A stretch of 33,618 nucleotides of DNA from an uncultured Spartobacteria bacterium (GCA_903847935.1 CAINEX010000111.1:1-33618); one strand, 5' to 3'; positions 1-7,505 are shown, counted from the stretch's first letter. Program-made: numbers and translations. The notes: generated by a model from the letters alone, not told the origin.

Positions 1-87
1 CATCGCACGATGGCGCGGGGGACGTCGCGGGTGTCGAAGAGGTCAACGAAAGTTAGAAATCGTAACGTGACAGTAGTTTCTGTGGCG
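1..87. other. Window edge, possible end of an unidentified gene
   Basis: The first ~56 bases are GC-rich and could belong to a neighbouring gene cut by the window edge. On the + strand one frame runs from base 3 to a TAG at 54-56 and reads like a C-terminal tail ending in GVEEVNES. On the - strand another frame reads FVDLFDTRDVP with strongly C-ending codons but has no usable start codon. Neither reading is long enough to identify a family, so no gene is called. Confidence 0.2.
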
Positions 88-115
88 TTGACTCCAATCG
101 ACTATTTGGCATAAT
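88..115 (+). promoter_or_regulatory. Predicted sigma70-type promoter of the ars operon
   Basis: TTGACT at 88-93 is followed after 16 bases by CATAAT at 110-115, five of six matches to each consensus. The expected transcription start is near 122-123, only about three bases before the arsR ATG at 126, so the mRNA would be essentially leaderless. No Shine-Dalgarno sequence precedes the ATG. The -10 box lies inside the inverted repeat described separately. Confidence 0.65.
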
Positions 116-125
116 TGCCAAATAG
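102..125. promoter_or_regulatory. Perfect inverted repeat, probable ArsR operator
   Basis: Two perfect 10-base arms, CTATTTGGCA and TGCCAAATAG, are separated by TAAT. The repeat covers the -10 box and ends at the base before the arsR start codon. ArsR-family repressors bind such dyads as dimers and are released by arsenite or antimonite. Position and symmetry make this the obvious autoregulatory operator: a bound repressor would block RNA polymerase directly. Confidence 0.75.
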
Positions 126-452
126 ATGGCATCCAAGTTACACAAACTGAAAGCGAATGCGGAGGCGCGTTCCCCAATCGTGAAGGCGATGGCCCATCCC
201 ACACGGCTCCTGATCATGGAAACCCTGATGAATGGGGAGCGGTGTGTGAATGATCTGACGGAGATGGCCGGTTGCGATGTGACCACGCTCTCCAAGCATC
301 TTGCCGTTATGAAGCGCTCGGGACTGCTTGCCTGCGAGAAGAGGGGGCTGAACGTCTACTACCAGATCGCCTGCCCCTGCTTTGCAGAGTTCTTCCGCTG
401 CATTGATCTGATTTCCAAGACACACGACACCAAGCTGCGCTGTGCCTGCTGA
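126..452 (+). CDS. arsR: ArsR/SmtB-family arsenic-responsive repressor
   Basis: A 108-residue winged-helix repressor expected to bind the dyad just upstream and derepress arsC and acr3 when arsenite binds. The core begins around residue 16 ([15 protein letters not shown]), and the recognition helix is around residues 51-62 ([13 protein letters not shown]). It is unusually rich in cysteine (residues 40, 50, 70, 83, 85, 92, 106, 108). The cluster [11 protein letters not shown] at 82-92 resembles the C-terminal As(III) site of ArsR proteins that do not use the E. coli ELCVCDL site. ATG 126 is chosen because the promoter and operator lie directly before it and the next in-frame Met (22) would cut into the DNA-binding domain. 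arsC follows after 32 bases. The family is certain; the exact metal-binding cysteines are inferred. Confidence 0.93.
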   Translation: MASKLHKLKANAEARSPIVKAMAHPTRLLIMETLMNGERCVNDLTEMAGCDVTTLSKHLAVMKRSGLLACEKRGLNVYYQIACPCFAEFFRCIDLISKTHDTKLRCAC

Positions 453-484
453 TTTCCAAAATTCTCCCAAGAGCCAACCCAACC

Positions 485-919
485 ATGAAACCTCTCGTCC
501 TTATCCTCTGCACCGGCAACTCCTGCCGTAGTCATCTCGCCGAAGGTATTCTCCGTACCTCTGCCGGTGATCTCATCGACGTCGCCAGTGCAGGCTCCAA
601 ACCCGCTGGCTATGTCCACCCAAAGTCCATCGAGGTCCTCAAGGAAATCGGTATTGATATTTCATCCCACACCTCCAAACACATGGAGGAATTCCTGAAC
701 CGTCCCGTTGATACCGTGATCACCGTCTGCGGCAACGCCGATCAGGCCTGCCCCATGTTCCCCGGTCAGCTTCACCGCTTCCACTGGGGCTTCGATGATC
801 CCGCCCATGCGGCGGGAACCGAGGAGGAGATCCTAAACGAGTTCCGCCGTGTCCGTGAGCAGATCAAGCTCGTGTTCGAGGCTTATGCCGCGGGACTCAA
901 GCGAGGAAAGTCTCTCTAA
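485..919 (+). CDS. arsC: Arsenate reductase, thioredoxin-coupled (LMW phosphatase fold)
   Basis: A 144-residue cytoplasmic enzyme that reduces arsenate to arsenite for export by the downstream Acr3 pump. The N-terminal anion-binding P-loop CTGNSCR (Cys9 to Arg15) fits the CX5R signature of the low-molecular-weight phosphatase fold. Cys82 and Cys89 in VCGNADQAC match the two further redox cysteines of the thioredoxin-linked S. aureus pI258 type, rather than the glutaredoxin-linked R773 type. Length agrees with the family at about 130-145 residues. It sits second in the ars operon, 19 bases before acr3. Nothing appears truncated. Confidence 0.95.
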   Translation: MKPLVLILCTGNSCRSHLAEGILRTSAGDLIDVASAGSKPAGYVHPKSIEVLKEIGIDISSHTSKHMEEFLNRPVDTVITVCGNADQACPMFPGQLHRFHWGFDDPAHAAGTEEEILNEFRRVREQIKLVFEAYAAGLKRGKSL

Positions 920-938
920 CTGAAAACCCACCCATTCC

Positions 939-2018
939 ATGGATCAATCCCCTGCAACTCCAGTGAAGAGGCTCGCCTTCTTCGAGCGTAACCTGACCCT
1001 TTGGGTCCTTCTCTGCATGGTTGCAGGGGTGATCTTGGGAACGGTCGCCCCGAAAGCCATTACAGCCCTCAGTCGGATGGAGTTCGGTCGCGATTCACAT
1101 GTGAATGTGCCGATCGCCATTCTGATTTGGCTCATGATCTACCCGATGATGCTGAAGATCGACTTCGACTCGATTGGGGGTGTTGCCCGGAAACCGAAAG
1201 GCCTGATGGTAACCCTGTTTGTCAACTGGATCGTGAAGCCTTTCAGCATGGCTTTTCTGGCATGGATCTTCATGCAGCACGTCTTTTCCAAGTGGATTGA
1301 TGTGGAGACCGCGAAGAACTACACCGCCGGGCTCATCATCCTCGCAGTTGCTCCCTGCACGGCGATGGTCTTTGTCTGGTCCTACCTTACTGATGGGGAC
1401 CCCGCCTACACGCTCGTTCAGGTGGCTGTGAATGACCTCATCATGCTTGTAGCCTTCGCCCCGATCGTCATGTTCCTGTGCGGAGTGTCCGGAGTCGTGG
1501 TGCCCTCGGCTGTGCTGATTACCTCCGTACTTGTCTTCATTGTCATCCCCCTAGCGGCTGGATGGCTTACCCGTACAACTCTCCTCAAAACCCACGGGAC
1601 CGAGTGGTTTGAGAAATCCTTCCTCCCCAAATTCCAGCCCGTGACCATGGCGGCACTTCTTCTGACACTCGTGCTGATCTTTGCGTTTCAGGCGGAGAAT
1701 CTGATCCATCGCTGGCTTGCCGTACTGCTGTTGGCCATCCCGATCATTATCCAGGTCTATTTCAACTCCAGCCTCACCTACCTCCTGATGCGCTGGCTGA
1801 AGGTTCCCCATAATATCGCGGCCCCCGGAGCCTTGATCGGTGCCAGTAATTTTTTCGAGCTTGCGGTAGCAGTGGCCATCACCCTATTCGGACCAAGTTC
1901 CGGAGCCGCCCTGGCAACTGTAGTCGGGGTCCTTGTCGAAGTTCCGGTCATGCTCTCCGTCTGCAGTGCCTGTAATGCCACCCGCAGTTGGTTCCCTAAA
2001 GAAGAATCGAGCCGTTAA
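939..2018 (+). CDS. acr3: Arsenite efflux transporter, ACR3 family
   Basis: A 359-residue inner-membrane protein with about ten hydrophobic helices that exports arsenite using the proton-motive force. The family signature LAVAPCTAMVFVWSYLTDG carries the essential cysteine at residue 140. The second conserved helix reads GASNFFELAVAVAITLFG near residue 303. Length fits bacterial Acr3 (about 345-370) and is shorter than the unrelated ArsB family. It is the last gene of the ars operon and converges on the end of the long respiratory operon, with 64 bases between the stops. Databases often label this gene arsB, although the fold differs from E. coli ArsB. Confidence 0.96.
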   Translation: MDQSPATPVKRLAFFERNLTLWVLLCMVAGVILGTVAPKAITALSRMEFGRDSHVNVPIAILIWLMIYPMMLKIDFDSIGGVARKPKGLMVTLFVNWIVKPFSMAFLAWIFMQHVFSKWIDVETAKNYTAGLIILAVAPCTAMVFVWSYLTDGDPAYTLVQVAVNDLIMLVAFAPIVMFLCGVSGVVVPSAVLITSVLVFIVIPLAAGWLTRTTLLKTHGTEWFEKSFLPKFQPVTMAALLLTLVLIFAFQAENLIHRWLAVLLLAIPIIIQVYFNSSLTYLLMRWLKVPHNIAAPGALIGASNFFELAVAVAITLFGPSSGAALATVVGVLVEVPVMLSVCSACNATRSWFPKEESSR

Positions 2019-2051
2019 TCAAACAATGAGGAGATCCGGGGTGAGGGCTTA

Positions 2052-2065
2052 GCAGGTGGACCTGC
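2052..2065. repeat. Short GC-rich hairpin between convergent genes
   Basis: GCAGG and CCTGC can pair around a four-base loop in the 64-base gap between the stops of acr3 and the APC permease. No U-tract follows on either strand, so it is a weak terminator candidate only. No better terminator is visible at the end of either operon. Confidence 0.25.
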
Positions 2066-2082
2066 ACGACCGTTCAACCCCT

Positions 2083-3933
2083 TCAGACACAGACGAGCAG
2101 GGTAATATCATCGGGTAACAAGGAGGCCACTTCACGGATAATATTTCCACGCAGCATATGGATAAGGCTGCTGCGTTGTGGGGCCCCCAGCAGGACACGC
2201 TCCGCGCCGATGGTCGAGGCAAGGTCGGCAATGGTGTGTGCGGGAGCATCGCTAACGGCGTAGCAGGGAATGATGGTCTCCCCCAGACCCTTGCCGCGCA
2301 ACGATTCGAACGTCTCCCTTGCCTGCGTGTCCTCAGTCCACTTCCGACGTCTGTCACCCGGGGCAATGACCGGCTGCTCACGGACAAAAAGGACATAGAG
2401 AGGCTGACCGTTTTCCGCAGCTTCCTTGACGGCAAAATCGAGGGTGCGACCGGCACCTCGGACAGCGGTGAGGATCGGGCCCGAGTAGCGCACTGCTGGT
2501 GGGGCGGGAGCAATGGCCGTTCCCGTGCCGATGGAGGCACTCGATGTCTCTGAGAGATGAGGGGAAGAATGCCTGACGGCGGCGAGCGCCTTGGCCTTCC
2601 TTTCGGCACTCTCTTTTGCCAAGCCTCGCAAGATGAGCCCGATGGCAAGAACGATGAGGGTGAAGATGCGTGCATTCGGTTTATCGATGAAGAGCGAAAA
2701 CTCGATCGCCGTCATGATGAGGGCGGTGATTAACATGACGCCACGTTCAAACTGGTTGAGATCCAATTTCCAGTCGGTGCTGGTGGCCCCCAGATTCACG
2801 GCGATAGCCCCGACAACGCCCACGGCGTAAAGATCTGCAAGGCCAGACATATCGCTCACCGCAATGACCAGGGCTGCGGGGACTAGCACGGCAAAGAAAA
2901 GGCCGGCGTTGGGAACTCCGAAGGAATTCAGTTTTGCAAAGATGGGTGGCAATTCGTGATCACGGGCCATCAGGAAGGAGATGCCGCTCAACGCCACGAT
3001 TGCGGTGTTCACGGCGCTGAGAAGGAGGACGCCAAAGACAATGCTTACGGTCCAGGCCGCGATGTGACCGAAGACCGGGCCGAGGAGGTTGCCACCGAAG
3101 ATCTGGGCCATGTAGCGCAGCATGTAGTCCCTGACTCCGTCGGCCCCCGGGGCATTGACATCACCATTTGCAGCCACCATGCCTGGAAGCGCGGCCATGG
3201 CAAGTCCCAAGAGGGCAGTGAAGACGCAGACTTCCAGCATCACCACGACGATCGCCTTGTTGGCGGTCTTGGAGACGTTCGGTTTTTCAAGCGTGCTTCC
3301 GGGATTGAGTAACATGACTCCGGTGGAGTTTGCGATCGCCTCGACGCCTGAAAGGGCGAGAACGATGGCGACGAAAGCATTCCAATTATGGAAAAATCCC
3401 CCGTGGAGAGGTTGTGTGTGTGTGAACGCATCACCAAGATGGGGAATCGCGAGGATGCCTAGCAGGATCACCACGATGGCCGTCGGAACGGCTATGAGCA
3501 CAGCGGCTCCGCCTGTGTGCTTCGGCCCGAAGTAATTCAATGCCCCGATGACGGCAATGGAGGCTGCTGCGAATACCTCGGGGTGAGGTACCCCGAGGTA
3601 GAGGAAAGCAGAAAGGGCGCTGACGGCCGCCGTTACAATGTAATCGGCGACCAGTAGGAATGCGCCCACGATGGAGATGATCTCGGAACGATGCCGGACG
3701 CTCGCATAAACGCCGCCACCGTTCGGATAATGACGGCAAATCGCCATGTAATTGAACCCGACCAGCGCCGTGAGCAGGCACATACCGCCGATGAGCCAAG
3801 GGGAACTGTATCCCGCCACGGCGAAGGCGAGTCCGATGACGTAGGCCTTACTCGTGCCCCAGTCGCCGTAAAGGATTGCCGCCGCTCGCTTCCAATCGAC
3901 GTTACGAGGTCTGGTGGTTGTGCTGAATTCCAT
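2083..3933 (-). CDS. APC-superfamily permease with C-terminal universal-stress domain
   Basis: A 616-residue predicted inner-membrane transporter. Residues ~1-450 are hydrophobic with about twelve helices and an APC-type N-terminus (YGDWGTSKAYVIGLAFAVAG, then GGGVYASVRHRS). The last ~135 residues are soluble, from about VRYSGPILTAVRGAGRTLDF to the end, and resemble a universal-stress (UspA-like) domain, including VLLGAPQRSS near the usual nucleotide-binding loop. APC proteins with such a tail are known as a general architecture; the substrate cannot be read from sequence. The gene is the last of the respiratory run, 25 bases after the DUF6572-like gene, so it is probably co-transcribed, although its role in respiration is unclear. 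It converges on acr3. Amino acid, polyamine or another organic ion are all possible substrates. Confidence 0.85.
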   Translation of the reverse strand: MEFSTTTRPRNVDWKRAAAILYGDWGTSKAYVIGLAFAVAGYSSPWLIGGMCLLTALVGFNYMAICRHYPNGGGVYASVRHRSEIISIVGAFLLVADYIVTAAVSALSAFLYLGVPHPEVFAAASIAVIGALNYFGPKHTGGAAVLIAVPTAIVVILLGILAIPHLGDAFTHTQPLHGGFFHNWNAFVAIVLALSGVEAIANSTGVMLLNPGSTLEKPNVSKTANKAIVVVMLEVCVFTALLGLAMAALPGMVAANGDVNAPGADGVRDYMLRYMAQIFGGNLLGPVFGHIAAWTVSIVFGVLLLSAVNTAIVALSGISFLMARDHELPPIFAKLNSFGVPNAGLFFAVLVPAALVIAVSDMSGLADLYAVGVVGAIAVNLGATSTDWKLDLNQFERGVMLITALIMTAIEFSLFIDKPNARIFTLIVLAIGLILRGLAKESAERKAKALAAVRHSSPHLSETSSASIGTGTAIAPAPPAVRYSGPILTAVRGAGRTLDFAVKEAAENGQPLYVLFVREQPVIAPGDRRRKWTEDTQARETFESLRGKGLGETIIPCYAVSDAPAHTIADLASTIGAERVLLGAPQRSSLIHMLRGNIIREVASLLPDDITLLVCV

Positions 3934-3958
3934 CGGCGAAGATTAAGGTGTTAAGGGT

Positions 3959-4444
3959 TTAGCGGCCACAGCCGCAGGATCCGTGCGACAACTCATCAGG
4001 AAGTGTCTGTCCTCCGCCACAGCAGCCCCCGTCATTCTTGGAACTTCCGCCGCAGCAACCGGATTTTTCTTCACTGATCAGGACAACTTCCAGCCCGATT
4101 TGCTGGAGGCCAAGCTGATCGCGGGCGCGTCCTAGGAATTCCATGGCTCGCTGAGGAGGCTCGGAAGTGGTACGCAGTTCGATGCGAACCGGCTTGCCCA
4201 AAAGATGGGGAAAGTTTTCCCTCATCTCTCCGTCGAGGATGAAAGAGACGTAGGCATTGAGCTTTTCCTGAAGCTGGAAGAGCTGGCGTTCCCCGTATTC
4301 CCAAGGGCGCGTCTCAAACATGGCGAGGACAAGAACATCCTCGCGCGTGTCATGCGCAAAGGCATCCAGCATTCCGGTCCTCTCGAGACTAGCACCGGCG
4401 GGGGGTGGGTTCGTGCCAGTTAAGTCTTCGCGGAGGGAAACCAT
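3959..4444 (-). CDS. Probable DUF6572 protein with Cys-rich tail
   Basis: A soluble protein of about 161 residues. The central part (TGMLDAFAHDTRED, then RPWEYGERQLFQLQEKLNAY) resembles small DUF6572 proteins, a recollection a profile search should confirm. The last ~36 residues are unusual, with clusters GCCGGSS, GGCCGGG and SCGCGR that give seven cysteines and suggest a metal-binding or redox tail. The start at 4444 replaces the track start at 4510 because it reduces the overlap with the DUF420 gene to 25 bases; a later Met at 4372 would begin at the conserved core and is also possible. It lies between DUF420 and the APC permease at the end of the respiratory run. The function is unknown. 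A role in copper or other metal handling is inferred only from the tail and the neighbours. Confidence 0.75.
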   Translation of the reverse strand: MVSLREDLTGTNPPPAGASLERTGMLDAFAHDTREDVLVLAMFETRPWEYGERQLFQLQEKLNAYVSFILDGEMRENFPHLLGKPVRIELRTTSEPPQRAMEFLGRARDQLGLQQIGLEVVLISEEKSGCCGGSSKNDGGCCGGGQTLPDELSHGSCGCGR

Positions 4445-4851
4445 ACGTAGAGCATCATGTAGACGAGCACACCTGTCACCGAGACATAGAGCCAGATCGG
4501 GAGCGTCCATCGGGCCATCCGCTTGTGAGCGTCAAAGCGTTGTTGAACGGCCGGAATGATCGTCAGGGCTATCAAAGGCACGATCGTCAATGCCAGAGGA
4601 AGGTGGGTGAACAGGATCAGAAAGTAGAGAACCCTCGGCCAACCCTGATGAGTAAAAATCACATGACCAACATGGTAGTGGTAGTAAAGATAACAGCCAA
4701 GAAAGGCGGCCGAGGTGACGATGGCCCCGATCATGCAGGAGGCGTGGAGCACTTTGCGATGGGTCCTGATCATGATCCATCCCGTGATGATCAGAAGGGT
4801 GCTGATGGCGTTAAGGGTGGCGTTGAGCGCCGGAAGTTGGTGGACTGTCAT
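4420..4851 (-). CDS. DUF420 membrane protein, probable oxidase assembly factor
   Basis: A 143-residue integral membrane protein with about four helices and conserved-looking histidines (RTHRKVLHASCM, YYHYHVGH, FTHLPLAL). The family includes the B. subtilis/S. aureus YozB/CtaM type, reported to be needed for heme-copper oxidase function, and it frequently accompanies cox genes. The Met at 4851 (MTVHQLPALNATLNA) is preferred to the track start at 4947. The 32-residue extension would overlap the previous gene, is Pro/Arg-rich and does not look like a leader. The gene follows the 84-aa CPDC protein by 13 bases. A role in maturation of the caa3 oxidase is inferred from family and position. Confidence 0.85.
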   Translation of the reverse strand: MTVHQLPALNATLNAISTLLIITGWIMIRTHRKVLHASCMIGAIVTSAAFLGCYLYYHYHVGHVIFTHQGWPRVLYFLILFTHLPLALTIVPLIALTIIPAVQQRFDAHKRMARWTLPIWLYVSVTGVLVYMMLYVWFPSAKT

Positions 4852-4864
4852 CTGCTTCCCGGCC

Positions 4865-5119
4865 TCAGGCTTCCAAGGAGGAGGAAAGGGGATGTTCCCG
4901 ACCGATCTCGCGGCAGGTCTTGACCATGATCCAGAACATGAACCCAACTACTGCAAAGACAATCCCGATCATAAAGAGGGTGCTGGAGGAGAAAGCAGCC
5001 TTTGAAACCACCGTCAGAGGCTCAATCTGCCCCCCGGTCCCTTGCAAGGCACAGTCGGGACAGGCCACGGCGTTGGTAAGTGTCAGGAGAAGAACCGGAA
5101 AGAAGGAATAAAACTTCAT
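4865..5119 (-). CDS. Small membrane protein with exported CPDC motif
   Basis: An 84-residue protein. Residues 1-19 form a signal-like hydrophobic segment (MKFYSFFPVLLLTLTNAVA). A periplasmic stretch then begins CPDCALQGTGG, and a second hydrophobic helix spans about residues 46-68, before a short charged tail. I do not recognise a named family. A CxxC right after the leader, next to a SCO copper chaperone, suggests a copper- or thiol-handling accessory of oxidase assembly, but that is inference. Its ATG overlaps the end of the SCO gene by four bases (ATGA), so translation is probably coupled. The gene is too well placed in the compact run to be a chance ORF. Confidence 0.8.
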   Translation of the reverse strand: MKFYSFFPVLLLTLTNAVACPDCALQGTGGQIEPLTVVSKAAFSSSTLFMIGIVFAVVGFMFWIMVKTCREIGREHPLSSSLEA

Positions 5120-5781
5120 GGTGCTAAAGAGGACTTGCCAAAAGGTTCCCTCAGCAAGGAACCGATGTCGATCAAAAGCTTCTGGACCAGTTCGGGCTCG
5201 TCCAACTTGCGAAGGATCCGGATCTGTCCCTCACGGTCGATGACCAGAAAACGGGTGGAGTGCACGGTGGCGGCAGGATTGGTGGGATCGGTGGACAGGG
5301 CCTGTAACATCCCCTTGGTCGTGAACTCCTGAACGCGATCCTTGGGGCCGGTGAGGAAGATCCATCGCTCGGGGTCGGCTCCGAAGTGTGAAGCGTACTC
5401 CTTGAGTACTTCAGGAGTGTCATGATCCGGATCGATTGAGAGGGAAACAAGACGAACATCCTTAGCCTTTTTCAGCTCTTTGGAGATCTCAGCCAGTCGC
5501 GATGACATCAGCGGGCATGGACCGGGACAGCGGGTAAAGAAAAAGTCAATGACCCAGACTTTTCCGAGGAGATCGTTTCGGGTGAGGGGCTTCCCGTCTT
5601 GAGTGGTGAACCGGAAGTCCGGAACGGTGCCGATGGGAGGAAGGGGGTCGGACGATTTGCGTTCCGAAGAACGAAAGAGTTTGGCGGCCCCCGCAATCAG
5701 GATGATGGCGATCAGGAAGGCGATCACCCATGCCATGACGGGGAGCCGTTCGGGCGAATTCCCGCTTGGGTTTTTGCTCAC
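5116..5781 (-). CDS. SCO1/SenC-family copper chaperone
   Basis: A 221-residue membrane-anchored thioredoxin-fold protein that helps deliver copper to the CuA site of oxidase subunit II. One N-terminal helix (about residues 14-35) anchors it, with the domain in the periplasm. The copper-binding CxxxC is CPGPC at residues 85-89, within FFFTRCPGPCP, and the third ligand is His174 in VHSTRFLVIDREG. All three ligands are therefore present. Length is normal for the family at about 200-220. It lies 15 bases after coxC and overlaps the CPDC gene by four bases. The position inside the cox run fits a dedicated chaperone for CoxB. Confidence 0.95.
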   Translation of the reverse strand: MSKNPSGNSPERLPVMAWVIAFLIAIILIAGAAKLFRSSERKSSDPLPPIGTVPDFRFTTQDGKPLTRNDLLGKVWVIDFFFTRCPGPCPLMSSRLAEISKELKKAKDVRLVSLSIDPDHDTPEVLKEYASHFGADPERWIFLTGPKDRVQEFTTKGMLQALSTDPTNPAATVHSTRFLVIDREGQIRILRKLDEPELVQKLLIDIGSLLREPFGKSSLAP

Positions 5782-5796
5782 GGAGCCGGTTGGTGA

Positions 5797-6453
5797 CTAG
5801 AACAAATACAGGATCGTGTAGAGGAAGACCCAGACCACGTCGACGAAGTGCCAGTAGAGACCGACGTTATCAAGGGCGACATGACGCTTCGGTGAGAAGG
5901 TCCCCTTGGTGACCTGAAGGAAGAAGCACCAGAGAATCAATAGGACGCCGACGCAGACATGTGCGCCATGGAACCCGGTGAGCGTGAAGAAAGTTGACCC
6001 GTAGACGCCCCCTTTGTTGAACCAAAGGCCTTCGTGATAGAGCTCTGTCCATTCAACGCACTGCAGTCCGATGAAGGTGGCTCCCATCATGGCAGCCAGA
6101 AGCATCCAACGTGCGCCCGATTTTCCTTTCTTCACGGCCACCTCAGCACCGTGGAACGCGAACGAACTGCCGACAAGGATGACCGTGTTGATTCCAGTGA
6201 GAAGCTTCGGCATCGGTGGCAGCTCAATCCCGTCACCAAAATTCGGCGGCCAGGAACCGGCTGATTCACGGAGCACTAGATAGGCGGAAATCAGCCCACT
6301 AAAGAGCAGGGCCTCGGAACAGAGAAAGATGCACATGCCCAGCTTGCAGGTCGCGGGAGGCGTCGGCGGAGCGGCATGATGATCATGCTCGGAAACCTCG
6401 GCGAGCATCGGCGCATGAAAGAGAGAGGAGTCGTTGTAGGCAGCGTTGTTCAT
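5797..6453 (-). CDS. coxC: Cytochrome c oxidase subunit III
   Basis: A 218-residue membrane subunit III of the heme-copper oxidase. It stabilises subunit I and helps keep the proton-uptake pathway active. Visible family features are about five helices, the segment LRESAGSWPPNFG, the central FIGLQCVEWTELYHEGL, FFTLTGFHGAHVCVGVLLIL, and the terminal WHFVDVVWVFLYTILYL. The short N-terminal form agrees with bacterial five-helix subunit III. It follows the 39-aa peptide gene by nine bases and precedes the SCO gene. The alternative symbol ctaE is equally valid. Confidence 0.95.
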   Translation of the reverse strand: MNNAAYNDSSLFHAPMLAEVSEHDHHAAPPTPPATCKLGMCIFLCSEALLFSGLISAYLVLRESAGSWPPNFGDGIELPPMPKLLTGINTVILVGSSFAFHGAEVAVKKGKSGARWMLLAAMMGATFIGLQCVEWTELYHEGLWFNKGGVYGSTFFTLTGFHGAHVCVGVLLILWCFFLQVTKGTFSPKRHVALDNVGLYWHFVDVVWVFLYTILYLF

Positions 6454-6462
6454 CGGAAGTGA

Positions 6463-6582
6463 TCAGTAAGCCACGGCAGGACCGCGACGCAACATCATGA
6501 TCACGACAAGCGCACAGAGGGCGAGCGCAAAAACGATCAAACCCGCCAGAATTGTCAGCTGAGCCTTACGTTTTGACTGCAT
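6463..6582 (-). CDS. 39-residue single-helix membrane peptide in the cox cluster
   Basis: This ORF is below the track cutoff. It starts at ATG 6582, ends with TGA at 6465-6463, and begins MQSKRKAQLTILAGL. A basic N-terminus (QSKRK) is followed by one strongly hydrophobic helix (about residues 10-31) and a short tail RRGPAVAY, predicting a single-pass inner-membrane peptide. It fills the only otherwise empty space between ctaB and coxC, 35 bases after ctaB and nine before coxC, on the operon strand. Small one-helix subunits or assembly peptides are common in oxidase operons; I cannot assign it to a named family. Its position suggests a small structural subunit or a heme A/assembly helper. No strong Shine-Dalgarno site is visible, which is usual for this operon. 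Confidence 0.7.
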   Translation of the reverse strand: MQSKRKAQLTILAGLIVFALALCALVVIMMLRRGPAVAY

Positions 6583-6617
6583 GATCACGGGTTGAGTTGG
6601 GTTTCAATCTTCCTATT

Positions 6618-7505
6618 TCAACGGGCGAAGGCGATCAGTGCTCCAAGCAACAAGGGAAGGTAGATGATCGAGGCAAAAAAAAGGCGACGTGATGCGGTGT
6701 CGGTCCTGTTTCTGACAAAGGCCACTGCGAGGTGAATCATGGCCCCGCCTAAAGCCAGGGCAGCGAAGAAATAGTAGGGAGAGGCCATGCCAAGGATACC
6801 CGGCAGGAGTGATACGGCTAAAAGGGCGATTGAATAAATGAGGGCCTGCCACGCAGTGGACCATCCATCCGGATCGCGAGTGCTAAGCATCTTGAATCCA
6901 GCCACCGCATACTGCTCACGATAGAGCCACGCGATAGCCAGGAAGTGAGGCAACTGCCAGAACCAAAGGATCAGGAAAAGAACGCACCCGCCAAGACCGA
7001 TCTGGTCTGTAGCCGCTGTCCATCCAAGCAGTGGAGGCAGGGCTCCGGGAATGGCGCCGATGAGGGTATTAAGCTCCGTAAACCTCTTGAGAGGGGTGTA
7101 GAGTGCGGCATAGATAAGAATCGTCATTCCAGCGAGCAAGGCGGTCAGGGGATTCGCCAAGAAGGCTAGGATCGCAACACCGCTCCCACTGCAGAGCAGT
7201 CCAAAGAGAAGGGCGTCGGAGGGGTGCATTCGACGTCCAGGCAACGGGCGGTCGCAGGTTCGGGGCATCAGTGCATCGAGATCACGTTCCATCCACTGAT
7301 TAATGGCCGAGGCCCCGGCGGCGCTGAGGGCTGTCCCGAGCAGGGTGGAGATGAGTAGGGTATAATTCATGGATCCCCGCCATCCCAGGAGGAAGCCAAC
7401 CAGTGTCGTGAGTAGGACCAAGAAAGAGAGGCGCGCCTTGGAAAGTTCGCTTAGATCCGAAAGGAGGCTGACCGGCCTTGTAACGACTGTTTCAGTGCTG
7501 CTCAT
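6618..7505 (-). CDS. ctaB: Protoheme IX farnesyltransferase (heme O synthase)
   Basis: A 295-residue inner-membrane prenyltransferase of the UbiA superfamily. It adds a farnesyl chain to heme B to make heme O, the precursor of heme A for the aa3 oxidase. About nine helices are predicted. The first Asp-rich site is NQWMERDLDALMPRTCDRPLP (around residues 65-84), matching the family's NxxxDxxxDxxMxRTxxRP pattern, and IGAIPGALPPLLGW follows in the middle. Its ATG overlaps the end of ctaA by four bases, which keeps the two heme A enzymes translationally coupled. Length is normal. The alternative symbol is cyoE. Confidence 0.96.
   Translation of the reverse strand: MSSTETVVTRPVSLLSDLSELSKARLSFLVLLTTLVGFLLGWRGSMNYTLLISTLLGTALSAAGASAINQWMERDLDALMPRTCDRPLPGRRMHPSDALLFGLLCSGSGVAILAFLANPLTALLAGMTILIYAALYTPLKRFTELNTLIGAIPGALPPLLGWTAATDQIGLGGCVLFLILWFWQLPHFLAIAWLYREQYAVAGFKMLSTRDPDGWSTAWQALIYSIALLAVSLLPGILGMASPYYFFAALALGGAMIHLAVAFVRNRTDTASRRLFFASIIYLPLLLGALIAFAR

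Noticed and set aside
53-295. 80-aa - strand ORF across arsR and its promoter
   Set aside because: Antisense to the arsR N-terminus and operator, with no family features.
2049-2675. 208-aa - strand ORF in another frame of the APC permease
   Set aside because: Ser/Arg/Pro-rich shadow of the universal-stress domain; the permease frame has clear family features.
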